DNA from: Bradyrhizobium tropiciagri
GTDB taxonomy: Bacteria > Pseudomonadota > Alphaproteobacteria > Rhizobiales > Xanthobacteraceae
Assembly: GCF_018130505.1 (NCBI RefSeq)
Contig: NZ_JAFCKH010000004.1
Location: forward strand, 62,001 to 126,000
DNA: 64,000 nt
Direction: 5' to 3'
Position 1 is the stretch's first letter. Every line of letters begins with the position of its first letter. Below, piece after piece: positions 43,223 through 52,864 of the stretch. The translations under genes and the position numbers were made by a program. The notes beneath the pieces are model-generated. The model searched no databases. It saw only the letters and a list, made by a program, of their open reading frames with translations, and was not told the DNA's origin.

Positions 43223-43738
43223 TTATTGCTTGATAGCTGTCCACGTTCCGCCGCAGCCGTCGGAGCGGCGGAACGTTCCCGCGCCGCTGCGGCCGGACAG
43301 GCGGCCCGAGCCGATCGAGGTCAAGCCGTTGGACTGGTAAACCGAGCGCGCGGCGCCGCCGGCGCTGACCGATCCGGTGAGGCCTTCGCCGATGATCCTG
43401 CCGCTCGTGATCACGATCGCGCCGGAGCCGGTGCCGCCGCAACCGACCGAGGTCACGACCCAGGCGCCGTCGACACCGCCACCGCCGCCGCCGCCACCTC
43501 CGCCGCTCTTGCGCGCTGTGCGGCGAGGCTCTTCGGCTGCCGGCTTGCTGCGCCGCGCTGTGCGGCTGGATTCGACCGCGCGCGGCGTGTCGCGCGAGCC
43601 GGACAGCGATTTCTCGTCATTGCCGATACTGCCGCCGCTGCTGCCGGATTGCGCGAGGACCGCCGTCGAGCCGAGGGTGGAAAGCAGCAAAGCGAAAAAC
43701 AGGGCGGTTCGAAATCCGTCTTGAAACGTGTTGTGCAT
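43223..43738 (-). CDS. Gly/Ser-rich secreted protein, paralogue 1
   Basis: 171 residues. Signal peptide (MHNTFQDGFRTALFFALLLSTLGSTAVLAQ), the shared SIGNDEKSLSGSR block, a linker rich in Arg and Lys (RTARRSKPAAEEPRRTARKS), a Gly run, then a small domain DGAWVVTSVGCGG ... SDGCGGTWTAIKQ. It is paralogous to the next gene and lies 34 bases after the caspase-like gene on the same strand, so the three are likely co-transcribed. The function is unknown. Confidence 0.72.
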   Translation of the reverse strand: MHNTFQDGFRTALFFALLLSTLGSTAVLAQSGSSGGSIGNDEKSLSGSRDTPRAVESSRTARRSKPAAEEPRRTARKSGGGGGGGGGGVDGAWVVTSVGCGGTGSGAIVITSGRIIGEGLTGSVSAGGAARSVYQSNGLTSIGSGRLSGRSGAGTFRRSDGCGGTWTAIKQ

Positions 43739-43772
43739 TGTCGACTGTGTCCAATGTCATGATCTGAAAATT

Positions 43773-45140
43773 TCATTTTCCGGCGCCGTCGGCGCAGACG
43801 GCGTCGATAATGCGACAGGATTTCCCGGACTTGCCGCACTCGTCAAGCGCAGCGTTCTTCGCGCGGTCGAGCGTGTCGCGCTGGACCAGCGACCAGGATT
43901 TGCCTGAGATCGCGAACGCGCCGCAGCGCGAGCCGTAGAACGAGAGCTCGATCGTGCATTTGGCGCCGCCGCAATTGTTGCGCGCATCGTCGACGGCGGC
44001 GCGCCGCGACGCATGTTTCCACGAGATGCCCCATTTGTTGATCTCGGGGCCGTAGACGATCGAGCCCCAGGGCTTCAGGTCCTCCATCTTGCGCAGCCGC
44101 GTCAGCACGCCCTCGGTCGCCTCGCCGGTCGGGGTCATGCTGAGCTTTTCCTGGAATTTGCTGATTGCCGCGCGCATGCCGTTCTTGCCGTCGAGCGGCT
44201 CGGGGTCGAAATTGTGCTCATAGAGCCGGTCGCTCAATTCGCGCAGCAGCGCGACGTCCGTGATCGGGACGCGGTCGGGATCCGGTCGCAGCGTGCTCGG
44301 CAGCTGCGGTTCGGGCGACGGCGCGACGGCGACCTGCGGCGCAGGCGCGGCGGCTGCGGGCGGCACGAAATAGAACGTGCCGTCGATCGGCGAGGAGGAC
44401 ACCCAGGGCTGCTGCGAGCCGGCGGTCACGCGCTTCACCGCAAGCCCGACCTGATTGAAGGTCTGGAAGATGTCGAGGCCGGGCTGCCGGATGGTTGCCG
44501 CCAACGCCTTGGTGTAGGGGCTGTGGCCGTCGCTGCCGTCCTGCGCGACATTGCCGGGCTGCGTGGCGTAGGAGATCAGCGTGCCCTCGGGCGCGCGCAT
44601 CTGCGCAAGGCCGCCGTCGGCGGCGCGCAATCCGCGTCCGCCGAACGGGTTGTTCCGGCAGGCATCGAGGATCACCATGTTGAGCCGCGTGCCGGAGCCC
44701 TGCATCTGCCTGAGCACCAGGTTGACGTCGAGCATCTGGAAATCGACGTCGGCCTCGCGGGTGGCGTTGGCGCTGACCGGCACGAGATAGTTGGCGCCGG
44801 ACACCTGCACGCCGTGGCCGGCATAATAGAACAGCGCGACGTCGGCGCCCTGGACCTGCCGGCCGAAACTCTGCACCGCGATGTCCATAGCCGGCTTGTC
44901 GAGGTCGAGCTGGGCGCGGCCGCCGATCAGGGTGAAGCCGAGGCTTGCGAGCGTCTCGGCCATCAGCGTGGCATCGTTGCGGGGATTGTCGAGCCGGGTG
45001 ACGTGCTGATAGGCGGAGTTGCCGATCACCAGCGCAACGCGCTTTTCGGCGGCGGCATGCGCCGCATCAATCAACGCAACCCACAGCAGCGCCAGCAGCG
45101 CCACTGCCGCGAAGCTCCTGCCGTGCGCAGCTCCGTGCAT
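43773..45140 (-). CDS. Secreted caspase-like protease (C14) with peptidoglycan-binding-like and DUF4189 regions
   Basis: 455 residues with a Sec signal (cleavage near AHA-AAE). The caspase p20 fold spans about 33-270: KRVALVIGNSAYQHVTRLDNPRNDA, catalytic His109 in YYAGHG, and catalytic Cys161 in ILDACRNNPF. Asp159 two residues before the Cys recalls metacaspases, which cleave after Arg or Lys. A helical region like PG_binding_1 (LLRELSDRLYEHNFDPEPLDGKNGMRAA) follows near 310-360. A DUF4189-like C-terminus (WGSIVYGPEINKWGISWKHASR, Cys-rich) ends the protein. Exported and multi-domain; the target is unknown. Confidence 0.88.
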   Translation of the reverse strand: MHGAAHGRSFAAVALLALLWVALIDAAHAAAEKRVALVIGNSAYQHVTRLDNPRNDATLMAETLASLGFTLIGGRAQLDLDKPAMDIAVQSFGRQVQGADVALFYYAGHGVQVSGANYLVPVSANATREADVDFQMLDVNLVLRQMQGSGTRLNMVILDACRNNPFGGRGLRAADGGLAQMRAPEGTLISYATQPGNVAQDGSDGHSPYTKALAATIRQPGLDIFQTFNQVGLAVKRVTAGSQQPWVSSSPIDGTFYFVPPAAAAPAPQVAVAPSPEPQLPSTLRPDPDRVPITDVALLRELSDRLYEHNFDPEPLDGKNGMRAAISKFQEKLSMTPTGEATEGVLTRLRKMEDLKPWGSIVYGPEINKWGISWKHASRRAAVDDARNNCGGAKCTIELSFYGSRCGAFAISGKSWSLVQRDTLDRAKNAALDECGKSGKSCRIIDAVCADGAGK

Positions 45141-45276
45141 TGCCCCGATACCCTCAGCCTCGCGGGCAGATTACCAGCGAGTTCGGGAGGACAAAAGCAG
45201 CCATCAGGCTTCAGGACGCGACCAATTGCGCCTTGGTCGCGTCACACATTCCGCACACAGCGGCGCCGCAGTGCGG

Positions 45277-46335
45277 CTAGTTCTTCAGGACGATGCGGCC
45301 CACGACCTTGCCGGCGCGTAGCTCCTCGATCCATTTCTGGACGTCGGCCATCGGCTCTTCCTTCATCGGCGTCGGCTTGATCTTCCCGGCGCGGGCGAGC
45401 GCCATCAATTCCTTGCCCTCGGCCAGCGTGCCGACCATGAATCCCTCGATGGTCATGCGCTTGTAGACCCACTGCACCATCGGCAGCGTGAACTGGCCGC
45501 CCATCAGGCCGGACACCACCACCTTGCCGCCGCGCGCCACCGTCGACACCGCGAACGCCATCGACTTCTCGTTGCCGGCGAAGTCGACGACACCGTCGAA
45601 GCCGCCATCGCTTTCCTTCAGCATGCGCTTGACCACATCCGGCTCGGCCGGATCGTAGGCCGCCGCCGCGCCGTTCTTCAGTGCGGTCTCGCGCGCCGCG
45701 GGGCTGAGATCGGCGACCGTGATGTTCTGCTTGAACATCGCCTGCGCGAACGACAGGCCCATCATGCCGACGCCGCCAAGGCCGATCAGCAACAGGTTGC
45801 GCTGGCGCGGACGATCGACCAGCCGCTTCAGCGCGCCATAGGCGGTGACGCCGGAGCACATCAACGTCGCGGCCTGGTTGACCGGCAGCGGATCATAGTC
45901 GAGCAGGTATTTCGCATCGGGCACGAGAACGTGCGTGGCGAAGCCGCCGTCGATGGAGACACCGAGGAAGCGCTGCTTGACGCAGAGGTTCTCGTCGCCG
46001 GCGAGGCAGTCGCGGCACTGGCCGCAGCCGATCCAGGGGAAGACCGCCTTCTTGCTGCCGACCAGATCCTTCGGCGCGTCGGGGCCGACCTCGTCGACGA
46101 CGCCGGCGATCTCGTGGCCGAGCGTGAAGGGCAGCGTCATGCCGCGCGTGGTGTCGAGCTTCTTGCCGCCGCCGAGATCAGCGTAGCCGTCCTGGATGTG
46201 GAGATCGGAATGGCACAGGCCGCAGCGCTCGATGCGCACCAGCACTTCGCGGCCCTGCGGCTTTGGCGTGTCGACGATGGTTTCGCACAGCGGCGCATCG
46301 AACTTGACGAGGGATTGGCGAACCATACGCGCCAT
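45277..46335 (-). CDS. Zinc-dependent alcohol dehydrogenase
   Basis: 352 residues from ATG 46335, with AGGAGA just upstream. The catalytic zinc ligands lie in GLCHSD and GHE, and the structural zinc site CGQCRDCLAGDENLC has four Cys. The Rossmann motif GLGGVGMMG precedes the nucleotide site (VADLS). It is a medium-chain dehydrogenase of the ADH-A type oxidising alcohols with NAD(P). It lies just downstream of rsmA, separated by 20 bases, and may be read from the lpt operon. Confidence 0.9.
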   Translation of the reverse strand: MARMVRQSLVKFDAPLCETIVDTPKPQGREVLVRIERCGLCHSDLHIQDGYADLGGGKKLDTTRGMTLPFTLGHEIAGVVDEVGPDAPKDLVGSKKAVFPWIGCGQCRDCLAGDENLCVKQRFLGVSIDGGFATHVLVPDAKYLLDYDPLPVNQAATLMCSGVTAYGALKRLVDRPRQRNLLLIGLGGVGMMGLSFAQAMFKQNITVADLSPAARETALKNGAAAAYDPAEPDVVKRMLKESDGGFDGVVDFAGNEKSMAFAVSTVARGGKVVVSGLMGGQFTLPMVQWVYKRMTIEGFMVGTLAEGKELMALARAGKIKPTPMKEEPMADVQKWIEELRAGKVVGRIVLKN

Positions 46336-46355
46336 TACGTTTTCTCCTGATGTTT

Positions 46356-47210
46356 CTATTTTGTGGCCCGTATATCGGCCAATTCCCTCGCCATGGCAAC
46401 AAAGCCGGCGACCGGAACGGTTTCGGCACGGCGCGTCGCGTCGATGCCGGCAGCTTCGGCAAGCCGCGCCGGATCGACCGAGAGCGATTTCAGGCTCTGG
46501 CGCAGCATCTTGCGGCGCTGGCCGAAGGCGGCGGCCGCGACCTGCTCGAGCATGCGGCGATCGCACGGCTCGGGCGCGGCGCGCGGGATCAATCGTACCA
46601 CCGACGACGTGACCTGCGGCTGCGGCACGAATGCCGCCGGCGAGATGTCGAACAGGATCCGGGTCTCGGCGCGCCAGTTGGCCAGCACCGCGAGCCGGCC
46701 ATAGGCTTCCTCATCTTCCTGCGCGACGATGCGCTCGGCGACCTCGCGCTGGAACATCAGCACCATCGTGTCGTACCAGGGCGGCCACGGCTCCATCGAC
46801 AGCCAGTCGACCAGAAGCTGGGTCGCGATGTTGTAGGGCAGGTTGGCGACGATCTTGGCCTTGCCGCCGTCAAGAAAGGGGCGAGGATCAAAACTTTGCG
46901 CGTCGCCATGCACGATCTCGATGCGGCCGGGATAGCGCTTGACGATGTAGTCGAGCGCGTCGATTGCCCGCTCGTCGCGCTCGACCGCGATCACGCGTCT
47001 GGCGCCGAGCGCGAGCAGAGCGCGCGTCAATCCGCCGGGGCCGGGGCCGACCTCGATCACAGTGGCGTCCTCGAGCGGCCCGGCAGCGCGGGCGATGCGC
47101 GCGGTGAGATTGAGGTCGAGCAGGAAATTCTGGCCGAGCGATTTGCGTGCCGACAGCTGATGCTCGCGAATGATCTCGCGCAGCGGCGGCAGATCGTCGA
47201 TCGCGCTCAC
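46356..47210 (-). CDS. rsmA: 16S rRNA (adenine1518/1519-N6,N6)-dimethyltransferase
   Basis: 284 residues. [10 protein letters not shown] and the SAM motif [16 protein letters not shown] (about 51-66) with NLPYNI as the catalytic loop define RsmA/KsgA. It dimethylates two adjacent adenines in 16S rRNA during 30S maturation. It overlaps pdxA by four bases, so they are translationally coupled. Confidence 0.97.
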   Translation of the reverse strand: MSAIDDLPPLREIIREHQLSARKSLGQNFLLDLNLTARIARAAGPLEDATVIEVGPGPGGLTRALLALGARRVIAVERDERAIDALDYIVKRYPGRIEIVHGDAQSFDPRPFLDGGKAKIVANLPYNIATQLLVDWLSMEPWPPWYDTMVLMFQREVAERIVAQEDEEAYGRLAVLANWRAETRILFDISPAAFVPQPQVTSSVVRLIPRAAPEPCDRRMLEQVAAAAFGQRRKMLRQSLKSLSVDPARLAEAAGIDATRRAETVPVAGFVAMARELADIRATK

Positions 47211-48220
47211 TCGTTTTTGGCCGGCGCCGCTGCCGCCATGCGCGCGGCGAGCCGCAGCGCGGCGATCAGGCTCGAGGGATTGGCCTTGCCGGTGCCGGCG
47301 ATGTCGAACGCGGTGCCGTGATCCGGCGAGGTCCGGATGAAGGGCAGGCCCAGCGTGACGTTGACCGCGTCCTCGAACGCCACCGTCTTGATCGGGATCA
47401 GCGCCTGGTCGTGATACATGCAGATCGCGCAGTCATAGGTCTTGCGCGCGGCAGCATGAAACAGGGTATCGGCCGGCAGCGGGCCCCTGGCGGCGATGCC
47501 GTCACGGCGCAGGATCTCGACCGCGGGCGCGACGATCTCGACGTCCTCCACGCCGAGCGTGCCGTCTTCGCCGGCGTGCGGATTGAGGCCGGATATCGCG
47601 AGGCGCGGCGCCGCGAGGCCGAACCGCGCCTTCATGTCGGAGACCACGATGCGCGCCGTCGACACGATCAGGTCGGTCGACAGCTGCGCCAGCGCATCGC
47701 GCACCGAGACATGGATCGTCACCGGGACCACCGCGAGCGTCGGCGACCACAGCATCATCACCGGCTGCGGTGCGGGGCCGCCGGCGCCGGCGAGCTCGGC
47801 GAGGAATTCGGTGTGGCCGGGATGAAGGAAGCCCGCGCGATACAGGACGTTCTTGGCGATCGGATTGGTGACGACTGCGGCGGCTTTGCCGGACGTCACG
47901 TCGGCGACCGCCTGGCGGATCGAGGCCATCGCGGCGCCGGCGCTGGTCGCGTCGGGTACGCCCGGCCGCGCCGTGGCCGGCTTGCCGGTCGCAACGATTG
48001 GCAGGGCGCGTGGAAACGCTGCTTCTGCTTCCTCGGCGCTGACGTCGGCAAGCTCGACCGTGAGCCCGAGCGCCTTCGCGCGTGCGGCGAATGCAGCCCG
48101 GTCACCGAGCAGGTAGAACGGCGGGAGATCGAGTTCTTGTCGCCGCAGCCACGCGGCGAGGGTGATGTCGGGTCCGATGCCTGCGGGCTCGCCGGATGTC
48201 AGCGCGAGTGGTCTGGCCAT
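47207..48220 (-). CDS. pdxA: 4-hydroxythreonine-4-phosphate dehydrogenase
   Basis: 337 residues. [22 protein letters not shown] and [13 protein letters not shown] carry the metal and substrate residues typical of PdxA. It makes 3-amino-1-hydroxyacetone phosphate for vitamin B6 synthesis. It lies between surA and rsmA as in E. coli. Confidence 0.96.
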   Translation of the reverse strand: MARPLALTSGEPAGIGPDITLAAWLRRQELDLPPFYLLGDRAAFAARAKALGLTVELADVSAEEAEAAFPRALPIVATGKPATARPGVPDATSAGAAMASIRQAVADVTSGKAAAVVTNPIAKNVLYRAGFLHPGHTEFLAELAGAGGPAPQPVMMLWSPTLAVVPVTIHVSVRDALAQLSTDLIVSTARIVVSDMKARFGLAAPRLAISGLNPHAGEDGTLGVEDVEIVAPAVEILRRDGIAARGPLPADTLFHAAARKTYDCAICMYHDQALIPIKTVAFEDAVNVTLGLPFIRTSPDHGTAFDIAGTGKANPSSLIAALRLAARMAAAAPAKNE

Positions 48221-48237
48221 GGATCAACGATAGTCGA

Positions 48238-49206
48238 TCATTTGCCGCCTGGATATTCGATCATCGCGGCCTTGCGGACTTCCTGCAGGTAGGCCTTCGA
48301 CTTCGCCTCGTACTTCTGCACGTACATCTTGTCGCGAATCTCGCGCTTCTTCGGCGTGTCCACGGTGGTGGCCTTGCGGCCGCACAGCGCGACCATCTCG
48401 ACGCCCTGCTTGGTGGTCTCGGGCGCGGTAAGATGGCCGATCGCGGTCTTGTCGAGGATGTCGCGCAGCTGTTGCGGCAGGTCCGCCGAGGTCTTCACGA
48501 CGATTTCGCGGATCGCCGCGTTGCGCATCGACTTGAAGTAGGAGTTGGCCTCCTCGCAGCTGGTGACGCGCTCGCGCAGGCTCTCGGCTTCCTTGCGCCG
48601 CGCTTCGAATTCGGACTGCGGCGCGCCGCGCGGCACGATCAGCACGATCGGTTGCATCCGGTATTCGAAGGCCTCGGCATCGGTCGACCCGCCGCTCTCC
48701 TTGACCGCCGTGTTCACATCCTTCTCGCCCACTTGCAGGCTTTCCTTGAAGCGTCCGCGCACCAGGTTGGTCCAGACCATGTCGGCCTTGATCCGCTGCT
48801 TCAGGGTGTCGGTCCGGATGCCCTTGCTTTCCAGCACCTTGGTGAGCTGATCGCCGGTGAGCCGCATGCGCTGCGCCATACCGCCGAAAGCCTGGTCGAT
48901 GTCACTGGACGAGGGATCGACACCGAATTTCTTGGCTTCCTTGATCTTCACCTTCTCATCGATCAGGTCGTTGAGAATGGCCTGCCGGTTCTCGCCCTTC
49001 TTGCCGGTCAGCCCATCCAGCTTGGAGCGCTGCTCGATGTCGAAATTGGTGATCGGCTCGCCATTGACCATCACGGCGATGGTCTGCGCATGCGCGGTGA
49101 CGCCACCTCCTGCCAGGAAGACAGGGACCAGCAAGGCGAGGGGCAGCAGGGAGCTCCGCAGGAGCGAATAGCAGCGCGTTGGCAGGCGAGCGATCGTTAT
49201 TCTCAT
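48238..49206 (-). CDS. surA: SurA-type periplasmic chaperone/peptidyl-prolyl isomerase
   Basis: 322 residues. Signal peptide to about THAQ, then the SurA N-terminal domain (VNGEPITNFDIEQRSKLDGL, NDLIDEKVKIKEAKKFGV) and a parvulin-like region that is short and weak. It escorts outer-membrane proteins such as LptD across the periplasm. The position between lptD and pdxA is conserved in proteobacteria. Compared with the 428 residues of E. coli it is shorter and appears to have only one parvulin domain. Confidence 0.9.
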   Translation of the reverse strand: MRITIARLPTRCYSLLRSSLLPLALLVPVFLAGGGVTAHAQTIAVMVNGEPITNFDIEQRSKLDGLTGKKGENRQAILNDLIDEKVKIKEAKKFGVDPSSSDIDQAFGGMAQRMRLTGDQLTKVLESKGIRTDTLKQRIKADMVWTNLVRGRFKESLQVGEKDVNTAVKESGGSTDAEAFEYRMQPIVLIVPRGAPQSEFEARRKEAESLRERVTSCEEANSYFKSMRNAAIREIVVKTSADLPQQLRDILDKTAIGHLTAPETTKQGVEMVALCGRKATTVDTPKKREIRDKMYVQKYEAKSKAYLQEVRKAAMIEYPGGK

Positions 49207-49271
49207 GTCAGCCGTCTAACCCATTCAAGCCGGGCGCCCACGCAGTGTGGGTGTCCCGGTCCGGTTCCACG

Positions 49272-51767
49272 CTACTGCATGCCGGCCGCGCTGTTCGTCA
49301 ACGAGGACTGGGCGATGGTCCGCAGGCCAATCTGGAACATGAAAGCGTGGCTGAGAGTGGGCGGCGTGGTTCCGGCCGTATAAGTATAGGATGTGACATA
49401 GTTGGCGGCCAGCACGAAACAGTCGTCCACATAGCCTGCGCCGACCACATACTGGTTGATCTTGTTCGCTTCAAGATCCCAGCGCGCCGCGCCCTGCAGC
49501 ACCCAGTTCGACGCCACCTTGACCGATCCGCTGGTAAGGATGCCCTCGCGGCGGGTCAGGTAGCCGAGTTCCGGCTGGGCCGCGTAATTGCCGTACATCA
49601 GGCTGACCGACCAGCGGTCGAAGTTGGCGGTTCCCTGCGCCTCGAACCGGTTCACGTTCCAGGTCGCCTCATCCATGCGCGAGCGGATGCTGAACGTGTA
49701 GGTCCGGTTCGGCGAATAGGCGAGGCTTGCGACATAGTCCGAGCGCGGGTTCTGCAGGCCGGAATCGACGCCGGTGTTGGTGACGTCGGCGACTGCGAAC
49801 GAGTTCAGGCCGAACAGCTGGTAGGACTGGCCGAACATCGCCTTGACGCTGCCGCCGCGATCGAACTGGGTGGTGGCCTGCACGCCGACATTGGCGCGGC
49901 CGCCGCCCTCGACGCGGTCGTAGCCGGAGAATTTGTCGACCGCGAACAGGTTGCTGGTGTCGAACACCATGCTCTGCGCGTCCTCGTTCGGAAGCTTGCC
50001 GGCGTCGGGCTCGTTGGGCCGGATGATGACCTGCGCGATCGGCTCGATCGTGGTCGTGCCCCACGGCTGCACGTTGATGAACGGGTAGCGGTACTCGAGG
50101 CCGACGGTCGGCATCAGGCGCACCGTCTGGGTGTCGCCGACCGGCAGGAAGTTGGAGACCCCGGGCTGGTTCGAAATGTCGGCGTTGATCGCGTCGGCGC
50201 GGACGCTGGCGAACGGGGTCCAGATCTGGCCGAACGGGTCGGTGAACGACTTGCGCCACTGCGCCTCCGCCGTCAGGCGGGTGTAGGTGCCGGGCATGCC
50301 GCGCAGCAGGCACTGCGACGGCGTCCGCGCCAGCGGGTCGGCTGACGTCGCGGTGCACAGGCTGCTGACGCTGGCGAGGTTGGTGATCGGATCGAACACC
50401 GCGGTTTCGCGGTTCAGGTTGGTGAAGTTGAACCGGTAGCTGAACTCACCGCCGAGAACGGGGCTGTTGATCACGTTGTTATAGTCGATGACGGGCGCGA
50501 CCACCGGGACCTGGCTCTGGTTGCCCGAGAAGCTGAGGTAGTAGATCGCGCGCGCGTCGAAGAAGCTGCGGTTGCCGACGCCGGTCAGATAGAGCTGCGA
50601 GATCGCCTCGGTCGGCAGCGACATGAACGAGCCGAACGGATCCTTGTACTGGGCCAGCCGGTAGTCGGACATGAAGAAGTAGTCGGACAGCAGGACGCCG
50701 TCCCAGCCCCAGGTCCATTTGTCGTTCAGCGCGAACTGGCCCTTGGTCTCGATGCCGCCGCGGAACTGGCGATCGCCGGGCTGGCCCTTGAAGGCGTCGG
50801 GATCGGTCTGGTCGATGCCGTAGAGGCGGACCTGATAGGCGCCGTTCGACAGGCGCTGGCGGAATTCACCCTGCAGCAGCACGCCCTGCTTCGAGGTGAA
50901 GCGCGGGTTGAAGGTCGCGTCGAAGTCAGGCGCCAGAGCGAAATAATACGGGACTTCGACGCCGTATCCGAACGCCGTATACGAGGTGAAGGCCGGCATC
51001 AGGAAGCCGCTCTTGCGCTTCACGGTCGGATCCGGGGTCGAGAAGTAGGGCAGATACGCCATCGGAACGCCGAAGAACTCGATCTGGGCGTTCTCGAAAT
51101 AGAGCATCTTCTCCTGCTGGTTGTGGATGATCCGCGCGCCCTTGACCTGCCACAGCGGCGGCTTCTTCGGATCGTCCTTACAGGGTGCGCAGGCGGTGTA
51201 AACGCCGTTGTCGAACACGGTGTAATTGCCGCTGGAGCGATCGGCCCGGGTCGCCGCCATGCGGGTCTGGTCCTCGGTGTCGACGCGCAGCGAATCGACG
51301 AAGCCGTCGCGGTAGTCGTCGCTGAGATCCAGGATGTTGGCGTAGGTGATCTTGCCCTCCGCATCGGTCATGCGGATGTTGCCCTCGGCATGAAGGCGCT
51401 TGGTCTTCTGGTCGTAGATCACCTTGTCGGCTTCGACGCTGGTGCCGTTGTAGAACAGCTGCACATTGCCGACCGCCGAGATGCGCTGGTTGTTGTAGTC
51501 GTAGTCGACCTCGGTCGCCTGAACGAGCATCTGCCCGTCATTCTTGGCCGGCGGCCGCGGCGCCTTCGGCGGGCGCGGATTGTAGGTGAAGCTCTGCGCA
51601 GCAGCCGGCGTCGGCGCGGCGATGTCGAGCGCGCTCACGACGACAAATGCGGCGAGGAGGGCAGAGAGGGAGGCGGCAAGAGCGGACATGCGGCTGCGGT
51701 GACGGCGCAAGCGAATGCGCTGCCTGAACGCAGGTGTAGTCATCTGGCGGGCGGCGACGTCTGCCAC
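49272..51767 (-). CDS. lptD: LPS-assembly outer-membrane protein LptD
   Basis: 831 residues from GTG 51767. I chose this because AGGAGG lies seven bases before it and it overlaps the lptG TAG (TAGTG). An ATG at 51743 is the alternative. A signal peptide precedes a periplasmic OstA-like domain (VQATEVDYDYNNQRISAVGNVQLFYNG) and a C-terminal beta-barrel of alternating aromatic strands. Its last segment is AFMFQIGLRTIAQSSLTNSAAGMQ. LptD inserts LPS into the outer leaflet. Directly upstream of surA. Confidence 0.95.
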   Translation of the reverse strand: MADVAARQMTTPAFRQRIRLRRHRSRMSALAASLSALLAAFVVVSALDIAAPTPAAAQSFTYNPRPPKAPRPPAKNDGQMLVQATEVDYDYNNQRISAVGNVQLFYNGTSVEADKVIYDQKTKRLHAEGNIRMTDAEGKITYANILDLSDDYRDGFVDSLRVDTEDQTRMAATRADRSSGNYTVFDNGVYTACAPCKDDPKKPPLWQVKGARIIHNQQEKMLYFENAQIEFFGVPMAYLPYFSTPDPTVKRKSGFLMPAFTSYTAFGYGVEVPYYFALAPDFDATFNPRFTSKQGVLLQGEFRQRLSNGAYQVRLYGIDQTDPDAFKGQPGDRQFRGGIETKGQFALNDKWTWGWDGVLLSDYFFMSDYRLAQYKDPFGSFMSLPTEAISQLYLTGVGNRSFFDARAIYYLSFSGNQSQVPVVAPVIDYNNVINSPVLGGEFSYRFNFTNLNRETAVFDPITNLASVSSLCTATSADPLARTPSQCLLRGMPGTYTRLTAEAQWRKSFTDPFGQIWTPFASVRADAINADISNQPGVSNFLPVGDTQTVRLMPTVGLEYRYPFINVQPWGTTTIEPIAQVIIRPNEPDAGKLPNEDAQSMVFDTSNLFAVDKFSGYDRVEGGGRANVGVQATTQFDRGGSVKAMFGQSYQLFGLNSFAVADVTNTGVDSGLQNPRSDYVASLAYSPNRTYTFSIRSRMDEATWNVNRFEAQGTANFDRWSVSLMYGNYAAQPELGYLTRREGILTSGSVKVASNWVLQGAARWDLEANKINQYVVGAGYVDDCFVLAANYVTSYTYTAGTTPPTLSHAFMFQIGLRTIAQSSLTNSAAGMQ

Positions 51768-52864
51768 TACCCGTCCTCCTGAATCAGCAAGGCCATAAAA
51801 CCGGTGAGGCCGCCCACAACGACAGGCAACCACGCCGCAGCGATGGGATGCATCAACTCAGCCTTGCTCAAGTCTTCCGTTACTTTCGACAGCACGTAGA
51901 GCAGAAAGCCTGCACCCACGCCACTCAAAACCATCTTCTGCACGCCGCCCATCCGAAAGAAGCGGAGGCTTACAGAAGCCGCCAACATCACCATCGCAGC
52001 CAGCAAAAACGGCTGCGCGATGAGCTTGTGATACTGCAAACGATAGCCCGCGGTCGCGAACCCTGAGCTCTCCGACGAACGGATGTAGTTCGGTAGTTGC
52101 CAAAACGACACAGTTTCGGGGGTGGAGAAACTGTTACGGACCTGCGCGGGGGTCAGGGTGGTGGTCAGGTAGAAGGTATTCTGGTCAACCGGAGGTTTGT
52201 CGAGGGTGTATCTGCGTACTCCCTTGAACACCCAGCGCCCTTCTTCGAGGGCTGCTTCGCGCGCTTCGATTCGCTCCTTGAACTGCAGCGCCGTATCGAA
52301 TCGGAAGACGGTGAGGCCGGTCAGCCGCACGCCCTGCTGCTCGCTGCGGGCGGCGTTGATGATCGCCTGGCCTTCATCGTTAATCTGGTTCAGCCAGAAG
52401 CCGGATGCGTCCTGGATGCCGCCGCCCGGCGCGGAGCCGAACAGCTCGGCCTCCATCCGCTTGGACAGTTCGCGCAGATTCGCCGACATCGGGTTGTAGG
52501 CGGTGGTCGCGATCAGGCCGAGCAGCAGCGCGCTGGCCAGCGCCGGCGAGATGAATTGCCAGGCCGAGACGCCGGCCGCGCGCGCCACGACGAGCTCGAG
52601 CCGGCGCGACAAAGCGAGATAGCAGGTCATCGCGCCGATCAGCACGCAGAACGGCATCAGCTTCTCGAGCAGCTGCGGCACGCGGAATAGCGAGGTCTCC
52701 GCCACGGTGATCGCGGATGCGCCGACGAGGCCCGACGTTCTGCGCACCATCTCGATGTAATCGACCAGCACCAGCAGCAGGAAGATGCTGGCAAACACGC
52801 CCACCGCCGCGACCACGAAGCGGCCGGCGAAATAGCGCCCGAGCGTGTTTGTGACCATGTTCAT
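51767..52864 (-). CDS. lptG: LPS export permease LptG
   Basis: 365 residues of the YjgP/YjgQ family with about six transmembrane helices. TLGRYFAGRFVVAAVGVFASIFLLLVLVDYIEM and LEKLMPFCVLIGAMTCYLALSRRLELVVARAAGVSAWQFI are the standard signatures. The large periplasmic domain sits in the middle. It forms the inner-membrane pair with LptF. Start overlaps the lptF stop (ATGA) and its stop overlaps the lptD start. Confidence 0.95.
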   Translation of the reverse strand: MNMVTNTLGRYFAGRFVVAAVGVFASIFLLLVLVDYIEMVRRTSGLVGASAITVAETSLFRVPQLLEKLMPFCVLIGAMTCYLALSRRLELVVARAAGVSAWQFISPALASALLLGLIATTAYNPMSANLRELSKRMEAELFGSAPGGGIQDASGFWLNQINDEGQAIINAARSEQQGVRLTGLTVFRFDTALQFKERIEAREAALEEGRWVFKGVRRYTLDKPPVDQNTFYLTTTLTPAQVRNSFSTPETVSFWQLPNYIRSSESSGFATAGYRLQYHKLIAQPFLLAAMVMLAASVSLRFFRMGGVQKMVLSGVGAGFLLYVLSKVTEDLSKAELMHPIAAAWLPVVVGGLTGFMALLIQEDG

